Shown here: positions 15,701 to 21,353 of the stretch, piece by piece
Layout of the letters: every line of letters starts with the position of its first letter
Numbering within the stretch: position 1 is the stretch's first letter
Source of the DNA: a virus
Virus record (IMG/VR): IMGVR_UViG_3300006870_000114
Coordinates: 1 to 21,353 of that record
Length of the DNA stretch: 21,353 bases
Reading direction: 5' to 3' (one strand)
The notes under the pieces: model-generated
Told to the model about the DNA's origin: nothing
Databases searched by the model: none
The model's input: the letters and a program-made list of their open reading frames with translations, nothing else
Program-made: the position numbers and the translations under genes

Positions 15701-18700
15701 GAAATAGGATTATTCTTGACAAGAGCATCGGATACACTCGATTTCAGACCAAGAGTATCTTATTTCGATCCAAGCGTTACAACAGATAAGTCTCCATTTG
15801 ATTTTAGTTCAAGAACATCTTCATTCAACACAACTCCACTCAGATTACTAGCTTCAGGAGAATCATCTCAAGTCGGATATAACTTTTACCTTCCAAGAAT
15901 TGATAAAGTCTACTTAGATTCTTTGGGTAAGATTGTCATAGATAGTGGTAAATCTTCAACAAATCCATCAGAACCAGACAGAAATAATGATCTACTACAA
16001 TTAGCAACTATTGAACTTCCAGCATATCTTTACAATCCCAAAGATGCTGTTGTTACTCTGATTGACAACAGAAGATATACAATGAGAGATATTGGAAATA
16101 TTGAGGATAGAGTAGAAAATTTAGAAGCAACCACTTCTCTCTCATTCTTAGAAGTAGACACTCAAACTATTCAAATTCAAGATTCTGAAGGTAGAAATAG
16201 ATTCAAGAGTGGATTCTTTGTGGATGATTTTGAAAACTTTTCAAGATTAGATGCTCAAATATCAAATGTTGATATTGATCCAGAAGTAAGAGAACTTACA
16301 CCACTGGTATCAAGAAATAGTGTTGAATCTTTAATTGCACCACAACAAAATACTTCTCCTGAAGACTTAGATCTTGGAGTTGATTTTGAATTATTAGATT
16401 CAAACATTAAAAAGACTGGAAATCTTTTAACCCTCGATTATCAAGAGATTGATTGGTTGGAACAACCATTCGCAACAAAAGTTGAGAATGTTAACCCATT
16501 TAATGTTGTTTTATATATTGGAAATGTTGATTTATTTCCACAAGTTGATACTTGGACTAGAACATTCCAACTTCCAGATCGTAGAGTAACTAGAACTGTT
16601 AACAGAACTGTTAGAAGAACCGCTGTCAGTTCTTCTAGCAGAACTGTAAATCGTGAGGTAAATATTGCAGACCCAAATCGTAGAGGGCAAGTAACAACAT
16701 CAAGTTCTACATCTACTTCAGTGGGTGTTTCTAGATCTTCCAGAACAAGCTCATCTAGTAGCACTGCCAGTAGTCGCGAAATTGTCTCTAGAACTCCTGA
16801 AATTTACATGAGATCTAGAAACACTGAGTTTAAGGTTTCTGAATTGAAACCATTAACAAAGTATTATCAGTTTTTAGATAATAATAGAGAAGTTGATGTA
16901 GTTCCTAAGTTAGTAGAAATTTCTCCAAATCCACAATTACAAACTTATGGTGCCTCTGCCGCATTTAGTGTTGGTGAAACTGTGGTCGGAACAACCTCTA
17001 ATGGTGAATTAATAAGATTTAGATTATGTACTCCAAATCATAAATTTGGAAGTTTTAATAATCCATCTTCAATATTTACTATTAATCCATATTCAAGAGA
17101 AGAAGACATTGGTTCAATTTATAGTTCGACTTCAAAAGTTCTTAATGTAGATACTTCATCTTTAGCTCAACAAGCACAAGGAGCATACTCTGGTTATCTA
17201 GTAAAAGGTATGCAATTAGTTGGTCAAACTAGTGGTGCAATCGCCTATGTTAAAGATATTAGATTAATTTCTGACAATTATGGAGATTTGTTTGGAACAT
17301 TTTTCTTAAAAGATCCTAATACAAGCCCAGCACCTTCTGTCAGAATAGAGACTGGTCGTAAACCATATAGAATCACTTCTAGTCCAACAAATGAAGAACT
17401 ACTTCCCGGAAGTACAGCGATATCATATGCTGAAAGTGAGTATAATGCAACAGGTGTATTTGAACAATGGAGAAATCTATTTGTAACAACAGTTGTTAGA
17501 ACTAGAGTTGTTACAACCAGAGTAAACATTGTAACAACTACAACAAATACTAGAACTGGATATTTTGATCCATTAGCACAAACATTTACCGTTGGTGGAA
17601 ACGTTCAGGTTAAATCAAATATTGATACTGAAGATGATGCAAATGGCGTTTTCTTAACCTCTGTTGATCTATTCTTTGCAAATATTGATACTAATAATTC
17701 TCCACTAAGACTTGAAATTAGAACTGTTGAGTTGGGAACCCCAACATTAAATGTCATTGGTAGATCTGTTACTGTTAGACCCACCGAAGTTAATGCAGTT
17801 GGAAATACAATCACCAACATTAAAAAATCGACAACTGGAACTGTTGCCACAAATATAAAATTCCCAGAACCTATTTTCTTGGCACCAGGGAAAGAATATG
17901 CTCTCGTAATTGTTTCTGAAAATAGTAATGAATATGAATTGTGGACAGCAATCATGGGAGAAGATGTCGTTAGGGATTCCAGTCTTCCAGACGTTAATGT
18001 TGAAAGATATACCCAACAGTTCTCTCTTGGATCACTTTTCAAATCTCAAAATGGATCCATATGGACGACCGATCAATATCAAGATTTGAAATTTAAGTTA
18101 TATAAAGCGAAGTTCATAGAAAACACTGGTACGGCATATTTCTTCAATCCACCTTTAGATTCAAGTAATGGATATGTTAGAACTCTTGCAACAAACCCAA
18201 TAACTGTTTTACCAAAAACAGGAAAAATTGGAATTGTTACTTCATATAATAGTGATTTTATTGGAGTTGTTACTGTTGGAAGAAAACTTGCCGGTGTAAA
18301 TGGATATGGTGGATCTGCAACTGTTGTTGGTCAAGGAAGCTCAGTTGCTACAATTTCTACAACAGAATCTGGAGTAAACTATCCACCAACATTAACCAAT
18401 AAGGTTGTTTCCACTTATAATATTATTGGAAATGGAAGTGGATTGAAGTTAGTTATTAGCACTGATTCAAATGGAGTTATTTCTGGTGCTGCACATTCTA
18501 CAGCAAATCCAGATTATGGAACTGGATATAAAGTTGGGGATGTTGTTGGTATTGTAACCTCAACTACTGGAGTAGGAACTGCTAGAGGTAGAGATGCACA
18601 ATTTACAATTACTTCAATAACTGGTCTTGATACTTTATATCTCTCAAATGTTCAAGGTGAATTTGGCAGTAATGCCGAAAATCATGAATTCTCTGTTCAG

Positions 18701-20146
18701 ACTGTGGGAGCAGGATTAAGTTACTATGATGGAAGTAGTATTGTAAGTGCTGCCGGAACTTATATTACAAGTTCTAGTGCTGATGGAGGCGTAAACTCTG
18801 GAAATTACATAAAAGTTGATCATTTTGAACATGGAATGTATTCAAATACAAATAAGTTAATCTTAGATAGAATACAATCAGATGTTTCTCCAACAATTCT
18901 GTCTTCAAATTTACTTTTAAATCAGACTACAATCAGTGTTGCAAATACATCCAATTTCACAACTTTTGAGGGGCAGACAGTTGGTGGAAATTATCCAGGA
19001 TACGTCAAAATTGGGAATGAAATCATAAAATATGAGGGAGTTGGAAATGGAGAATTGACTGTTGCGACTACTGGTGGAAGAGGTGTTGATAACACTATTC
19101 CAATCAATCATTTTGCTGGTGATATTGTTGAAAAATACGAATTTGGTGGAATTTCATTAAGAAGAATTAATGGAAGAACTGCATCTATTAAAGACCCAAT
19201 TGATATTGATAGTTATCATGTTGAAATTGATAGATCATCTTCTACTGGTTCTAATAGACAGCAAGATAATTCTACTTCAGGATTGCCACAATTATCATTC
19301 ACATCCAGAAAAACTGCTGGTGGATCTAGAGTAACTGGCACTCAGAATATTCTGTTTACAGGATTAAGACCAACATATGATATTTCTCTTCCCGGATCAG
19401 AAACATCCGTGGATGCTTTCATTAGAACCACTTCTGGAACTGGAGTATCTGGATCAGAAAACTCGTTCAATGATGTAGGATTCCAACCAGTTCAATTAAA
19501 TTCATACAATCCTATGGAAACTCCAAGAATTGTATGTTCAGAACCGAATCAAGATCAGTATCTAACTGCACTCCCAAGGAAAAAATCATTTACTACAGGC
19601 ATAACCTTTAGTTCAACAGATTCTAACTTATCCCCAGTTATAAATCTGAATACGGCGTTTACAGAATTTTTCTGTGATCGAATTAATAATCCAATAACAA
19701 ATTATATCACTGATGGAAGAGTAAATGGTATTGAAGATGACCCACACGTTGCGATTTACTATAGCAACATAGTAAATCTTACAAATCCAGCAACATCATT
19801 GAAAGTTCTTCTTTCCGCGTATAGAGATTCTTCAGCTGATTTCAGAGTTCTTTATAGTTTGATTAGAGCAGACTCTAGCGAAATTGAACAGTCATTTGAA
19901 TTATTCCCTGGATATAATAATCTAAAGCAAACAACTGATGGATTATTACCAATTAATGAAAATCAAAATAGTGGTTTGCCTGATGTCAGAGTTCCTGGAA
20001 GTTTTGATAATGAATTCTTAGATTATGAATTTACTGCAAATAATTTGGATTTATTTACTGGATTCTCAATCAAGATTGTAATGTCAACAACAAATCAGGC
20101 AAAAGCACCTAGATTCAAAGATTTAAGGACAATAGCAGTCAGATGA
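12725..20146 (+). CDS. DUF4815-family giant baseplate/fibre-connector protein (T4 gene 9/10 position)
   Basis: Virion structural protein of 2,473 residues. The N-terminus carries the DUF4815 signature of marine T4-like phages: NINPYYDDFDADKNFYKVLFKPG, PVQSRELTTLQSLMQNQVESF and FKEGSVIIPG, within about residues 8-66. Residues 1120-1175 contain a short helical heptad stretch (MRDIGNIEDRVENLEATTS) followed by RFKSGFFVDDFENF. A Ser/Arg/Thr-rich linker spans about 1286-1357 and a Val/Thr/Arg-rich one about 1588-1612, just before FDPLAQTFTVGG. Near 1902 there is a G-x-G-x module and near 2056-2139 an E...RG...H...V module, both resembling parts of the first gene. The C-terminal segment about 2337-2400 (DDPHVAIYYSNIVNLTNP, then SAYRDSSADFRVLYSLIRAD) is family-typical. 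Position after gp8 suggests the fibre-connector role of T4 gp9, but that is inference. ATG at 12725 follows the gp8 stop by 6 bases, with weak AAGAAAA as ribosome site. Confidence 0.85.
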   Translation: MAQKTNLNINPYYDDFDADKNFYKVLFKPGFPVQSRELTTLQSLMQNQVESFASHTFKEGSVIIPGNITYDNQFYAVKLNSNQFGTDISLYIEKYVGKVIQGQVSGVTAKIQKVVFPTESDNVEYITLYVKYLSSDSNFEFSQFSDGETLSGLENIVYGNTTISAGVPFASTISTDATAIGSAVSIGSGVYFIRGYFVRVTEETILLDYYTNTPSYRVGLKITEDIVDAKEDASLYDNAKGFSNYTAPGADRLKITVSLFKKSLSDKNDFDFVELLKLRDGKTQKITTKTQYNKIRDYFAERTFDESGDYTVNSFDVTIHELLNDRLGNDGLFFSDQKTDQGNTPSEEFFGVKVSSGKAYVKGYDIEKIGNTIIDVKKPRDTEKVENIPIPLDMGSILRVNNVTRLPELRKTIELYGQLGSTTNKIGEARVYSFNLTDAQYSNESTSWDLRLYDIQTYTTLTTNTNISVLESDFVVGKSSGASGYVVSDSSDNIFQVRQTSGAFAKGEQLSINGVDVSISLTEIRVYNTQNIKSVKQTNTLFGSSLDFTADSILDTFNFPNSISQISITAGSGGISTVTSTGRVFTGIRTDTIIRYQSVGLSTETFNRVSSVSVDGTSLEISPISSVTGVFEGALPTADIQVNGFLGAPIVKGSSALFAPLSNQNVSEIDLSNSSIFIIDQVTGKNVDTNDSITINPSDVTGVTDISLVSFDQERYTVGYNGGTIAPLSSDSATLSGSNISFTGLDQSLSSFNTVVNVTALKNKIQSKVKNHTRSSIVNITRSKLAESGSTSDTSLNDGLTYNRYNGLRVQDREISLNYPDVTKIICVYESLNSNAPQLDVVSFTSTANVNSNVVIGENIIGSTSKAIARVVTNNSTTSPTTGDNNKLGIVYLNANKFVAGETVTFEESNITTTIESITLGSYLDLTANYALDKGQRDEYYDYSRIVRNSGTSEPSRKLLVVFDHYTVPSTDAGDVFTVASYDDERFATDVPEIGLFLTRASDTLDFRPRVSYFDPSVTTDKSPFDFSSRTSSFNTTPLRLLASGESSQVGYNFYLPRIDKVYLDSLGKIVIDSGKSSTNPSEPDRNNDLLQLATIELPAYLYNPKDAVVTLIDNRRYTMRDIGNIEDRVENLEATTSLSFLEVDTQTIQIQDSEGRNRFKSGFFVDDFENFSRLDAQISNVDIDPEVRELTPLVSRNSVESLIAPQQNTSPEDLDLGVDFELLDSNIKKTGNLLTLDYQEIDWLEQPFATKVENVNPFNVVLYIGNVDLFPQVDTWTRTFQLPDRRVTRTVNRTVRRTAVSSSSRTVNREVNIADPNRRGQVTTSSSTSTSVGVSRSSRTSSSSSTASSREIVSRTPEIYMRSRNTEFKVSELKPLTKYYQFLDNNREVDVVPKLVEISPNPQLQTYGASAAFSVGETVVGTTSNGELIRFRLCTPNHKFGSFNNPSSIFTINPYSREEDIGSIYSSTSKVLNVDTSSLAQQAQGAYSGYLVKGMQLVGQTSGAIAYVKDIRLISDNYGDLFGTFFLKDPNTSPAPSVRIETGRKPYRITSSPTNEELLPGSTAISYAESEYNATGVFEQWRNLFVTTVVRTRVVTTRVNIVTTTTNTRTGYFDPLAQTFTVGGNVQVKSNIDTEDDANGVFLTSVDLFFANIDTNNSPLRLEIRTVELGTPTLNVIGRSVTVRPTEVNAVGNTITNIKKSTTGTVATNIKFPEPIFLAPGKEYALVIVSENSNEYELWTAIMGEDVVRDSSLPDVNVERYTQQFSLGSLFKSQNGSIWTTDQYQDLKFKLYKAKFIENTGTAYFFNPPLDSSNGYVRTLATNPITVLPKTGKIGIVTSYNSDFIGVVTVGRKLAGVNGYGGSATVVGQGSSVATISTTESGVNYPPTLTNKVVSTYNIIGNGSGLKLVISTDSNGVISGAAHSTANPDYGTGYKVGDVVGIVTSTTGVGTARGRDAQFTITSITGLDTLYLSNVQGEFGSNAENHEFSVQTVGAGLSYYDGSSIVSAAGTYITSSSADGGVNSGNYIKVDHFEHGMYSNTNKLILDRIQSDVSPTILSSNLLLNQTTISVANTSNFTTFEGQTVGGNYPGYVKIGNEIIKYEGVGNGELTVATTGGRGVDNTIPINHFAGDIVEKYEFGGISLRRINGRTASIKDPIDIDSYHVEIDRSSSTGSNRQQDNSTSGLPQLSFTSRKTAGGSRVTGTQNILFTGLRPTYDISLPGSETSVDAFIRTTSGTGVSGSENSFNDVGFQPVQLNSYNPMETPRIVCSEPNQDQYLTALPRKKSFTTGITFSSTDSNLSPVINLNTAFTEFFCDRINNPITNYITDGRVNGIEDDPHVAIYYSNIVNLTNPATSLKVLLSAYRDSSADFRVLYSLIRADSSEIEQSFELFPGYNNLKQTTDGLLPINENQNSGLPDVRVPGSFDNEFLDYEFTANNLDLFTGFSIKIVMSTTNQAKAPRFKDLRTIAVR
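16580..16795 (+). other. Ser/Arg/Thr-rich low-complexity linker in the DUF4815 protein
   Basis: Within the DUF4815 gene, about 72 codons encode repeated R-T-V/V-N-R units (RRVTRTVNRTVRRTAV) followed by serine runs (SSSSRTVNREV, then SSSTSTSVGVSRSSRTSSSSS). The segment is basic and apparently disordered, unlike the acidic, beta-rich sequence on both sides. The reading frame is intact through it. A flexible hinge or an interaction tail is a reasonable guess; the sequence does not say which. Confidence 0.7.
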
Positions 20147-20340
20147 TAAAAGTTGAGGGTCATTCAAATCTTTATAGAGATGAAAATAGTGGCGCTATCA
20201 TTAACCATGATAGCGTTGCTTACAATCAATATGTAAATTCTATAAACCAAAAAGAACTAAAACAAAAAGAATTAGATGATATGAGGAGAGATATTGACGA
20301 AATAAAATCACTCTTAAAAGAGTTTTTAAAATCTAATTAG
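20143..20340 (+). CDS. Small conserved phage protein with C-terminal coiled coil, unknown function
   Basis: A 65-residue protein of a type I recall as common among marine T4-like phages (MIKVEGHSNLYRDENSGAII at the N-terminus), with no known function. Residues 1-25 form a small conserved head resembling a beta hairpin. Residues 34-65 (KELKQKELDDMRRDIDEIKS onward) are rich in Lys, Glu and Leu with heptad spacing, so a helical or coiled-coil tail that could oligomerise is likely. Its ATG overlaps the DUF4815 stop (ATGA at 20143-20146), which implies translational coupling; AAGGA at 20125-20129 is a possible ribosome site, 13 bases from the ATG. A strong hairpin lies inside the coding region and a terminator-like hairpin at its end. 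Cytoplasmic or virion location cannot be told. Confidence 0.8.
   Translation: MIKVEGHSNLYRDENSGAIINHDSVAYNQYVNSINQKELKQKELDDMRRDIDEIKSLLKEFLKSN
20193..20215 (+). other. Strong 9-bp inverted repeat inside the small gene
   Basis: CGCTATCAT at 20193-20201 pairs perfectly with ATGATAGCG at 20207-20215 around the 5-base loop TAACC. G-T pairs could lengthen the stem by up to three positions outward. No T-run follows, so it is not a standard intrinsic terminator. It is fully within the 65-codon gene (Ala-Ile-Ile-Asn-His-Asp-Ser-Val-Ala region). It could be a transcript processing site, a translational control element or a dyad for a binding protein, or it may be an accident of coding. Confidence 0.55.
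20310..20327 (+). terminator. Weak terminator-like hairpin plus T-run at the end of the small gene
   Basis: ACTCTT at 20310-20315 can pair with AAGAGT at 20318-20323, with TTTTT at 20323-20327. In practice this is ACTCT and AGAGT around a TAAA loop. The stem is short and AT-rich, so it would be weak. It lies just before the stop of the 65-codon gene and 25 bases before the next late promoter, where a transcript boundary makes sense. It could equally be coding sequence for Ser-Leu-Leu-Lys-Glu-Phe. Confidence 0.35.
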
Positions 20341-20351
20341 ATGGCAATTAA

Positions 20352-20359
20352 TATAAATA
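20352..20359 (+). promoter_or_regulatory. T4-type late promoter (TATAAATA) upstream of the fibre genes
   Basis: A second perfect TATAAATA octamer is in the 49-base gap between the 65-codon and 111-codon genes. It ends 30 bases before the ATG at 20390. It would start a late transcript for the 111-codon gene and the fibre gene beyond it. The terminator-like hairpin just upstream fits a unit boundary here. Confidence 0.72.
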
Positions 20360-20389
20360 GAGCATAGAGGTCTATTAGAGTATCAAATA

Positions 20390-20725
20390 ATGGCTGTTTA
20401 TGTATCCAATATTGTGATTGAGCAGGGATTTGACTTTGATACTTCATTTGAGTTGGAAGACACCAGAACAAACGCAGCACTCGATTTAACAACTGCTTCG
20501 GTTGAAAGTAAATTGAGAAAACATTATGGTTCTTCAACGGCAACAACATTCACATCTTCAATTACAAATCCCGAAGGTGGTGTGGTTACTATTTCATTGA
20601 GTTCTGCTCAAACGGTCGATTTAAAACCTGGTAGATATGTTTATGACGTAAAAGTCACAAATTCAGGAAAAATCTTTAAGGTCGTTGAAGGTGCTGCACT
20701 AGTAAGAGGCGGAGTAACAAGATAA
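20390..20725 (+). CDS. Small beta-rich structural protein upstream of fibre gene, unknown function
   Basis: A 111-residue protein of a family I recall beside fibre genes in marine T4-like phages; no function is established to my knowledge. The sequence alternates polar and hydrophobic residues in short strands (VSNIVIEQGFDFDTSFEL, then GGVVTISLSSAQTVDL, PGRYVYDVKVTN, FKVVEGAALVRGGVTR). The pattern, ending in a Y-x-Y-D-V strand and a G-x-x-x-V-x-x-G-V turn, resembles the small immunoglobulin-like N-terminal domains of phage baseplate and receptor-binding proteins. A role as an adaptor or capping piece for the adjoining fibre is therefore plausible but inferred. ATG at 20390 has AGAG at 20377-20380 upstream. 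The next gene begins one base after its stop, so they are surely cotranscribed and probably coupled. Confidence 0.75.
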   Translation: MAVYVSNIVIEQGFDFDTSFELEDTRTNAALDLTTASVESKLRKHYGSSTATTFTSSITNPEGGVVTISLSSAQTVDLKPGRYVYDVKVTNSGKIFKVVEGAALVRGGVTR

Positions 20726-20726
20726 C

Positions 20727-21353
20727 ATGCCTACAATCAAAGCTAGGGTTGGTAGTCAGAATGCCGTTCGTGTTTTATCTAACGCATCCGCACCGCCAAC
20801 AAAATTACTTAACCTAACTGACGTAAATTCTACTGATAAGTCTGATGGAAATCTCTTAATATGGGATTCTCCAACAGAAACTTTCATTATGAGGAATGAC
20901 ATTGATAGGAATATTCTTATCAGTGATGCAACTTCATCAACAACTCCTACTACTGGCGCTTTAGTAATTACTGGTGGAGTTGGAATTGGGGAAAACTTAA
21001 ATGTTGCTGGTTTAGGCACTTTTGGAATTGGATCTAATTCAATTAATATTAATGGGTCTACTGGAGTAGTAAATGTTGGATCAGGTGTTACTATTAGCAC
21101 CACTGAGGGAATATTTACTCCCGCATTAGTAGTTGGTAATGCCACAAATTCAGGATCGTTAACTGCTGATACCCTTACCATACTTGGAATTACAACATTA
21201 TCATCCGTCAGTGGATTTACAACTATTGGTGGAAATTTATTTGTAAAAGATAATTTAGAAGTTGCAGGAACTTCCAATTTTATTGGAACAGCAACTTTTA
21301 GAGGTGGAACAATTAATATTGGTGATGCTGATAGTGATAATATTAATGTAAGT
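20727..21353 (+). CDS. Tail-fibre-like protein, 3' partial
   Basis: The frame from ATG 20727 stays open for 209 codons to the last base, so the gene continues outside the window. It begins MPTIKARVGSQNAVRVLSN, then SAPPTKLLNLTDVNST and DGNLLIWDSPTETFIM, an N-terminus I recognise in cyanophage tail-fibre-like proteins; this part probably anchors the fibre. From about residue 70, TTGALVITGGVGIGENLNVAG begins short beta repeats (GENLNVAG, GIGSNSINING, GNLFVKDNLEVAG, GTATFRGGTINIGD), the kind that build a trimeric beta-helical shaft. The receptor-binding or chaperone C-terminus is not visible. GGAG at 20711-20714 is a possible ribosome site, 12 bases from the ATG. It starts one base after the preceding stop. 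The long antisense frame opposite (20756-21277) is a shadow. Confidence 0.85.
   Translation, partial: MPTIKARVGSQNAVRVLSNASAPPTKLLNLTDVNSTDKSDGNLLIWDSPTETFIMRNDIDRNILISDATSSTTPTTGALVITGGVGIGENLNVAGLGTFGIGSNSININGSTGVVNVGSGVTISTTEGIFTPALVVGNATNSGSLTADTLTILGITTLSSVSGFTTIGGNLFVKDNLEVAGTSNFIGTATFRGGTINIGDADSDNINVS

Noticed and set aside
16441-16764. 107-codon minus-strand frame
   Set aside because: Mirrors the Ser/Arg/Thr-rich linker of the DUF4815 gene, where biased composition removes antisense stops.
17605-18042. 145-codon minus-strand frame, and a second (17747-18016) over the same place
   Set aside because: Both lie within the continuous DUF4815 gene in a family-typical region (FDPLAQTFTVGG onward). 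Two overlapping frames on the same strand are a codon-bias artefact.
20341-20367. Eight-codon frame ATG...TAG directly after the 65-codon gene
   Set aside because: Too short and it contains the late promoter octamer, so the gap is better read as a promoter region.
20756-21277. 173-codon minus-strand frame
   Set aside because: It lies opposite a + strand frame with a recognisable fibre N-terminus; its sequence is a mirror of Gly/Thr/Ile-rich repeats, with no ribosome site or family resemblance.

Overview
The window reads as part of the late structural (baseplate and tail-fibre) module of a T4-like marine myovirus, probably a cyanophage or a related pelagiphage. Three things point there. The DNA is AT-rich (about one third GC by eye). 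All genes lie tightly packed on the + strand. The proteins match families I recognise from marine T4-like phages: a gp8-type baseplate wedge protein, a DUF4815 giant virion protein, and a fibre protein opening with MPTIKA. I see no host metabolic gene, tRNA, integrase, IS element, CRISPR array or credible minus-strand gene. The host cannot be fixed from this stretch alone.

Layout, left to right. (1) A gene of more than 3,694 codons that is already open at base 1, so its true start is outside the window. It sits where T4 has gene 7 and is a mosaic of small beta-rich modules with a YHYH-type domain inside. (2) A 47-base gap with a perfect T4-type late promoter octamer, TATAAATA. (3) A gp8-like baseplate wedge gene of 521 codons. 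(4) After 6 bases, a 2,473-codon DUF4815 gene in the T4 gene 9/10 position. (5) A 65-codon gene overlapping its stop, with a strong internal hairpin and a terminator-like hairpin at its end. (6) A 49-base gap with a second TATAAATA. (7) A 111-codon small beta protein. (8) After one base, the first 209 codons of a tail-fibre-like gene that runs off the right edge. No gap exceeds 49 bases.

Working together, genes 1, 3 and 4 should build the outer baseplate wedge and the attachment points for fibres, and the last two genes probably supply a fibre or an adaptor. The two late octamers suggest separate late transcripts starting at gp8 and at the 111-codon gene, presumably using a gp55-like sigma factor encoded elsewhere.

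The least ordinary feature is the modularity. The same short sequence modules (a G-x-G-Y strand module, an H-x-x-x-x-G-D-x-x-x-Y module, and an E...RG...H...V module) recur within the 3,694-residue protein, and some recur in its neighbours. This suggests that the huge size came from duplication and exchange of baseplate modules. I did not find evidence for a wholly new system such as a defence island or retroelement.
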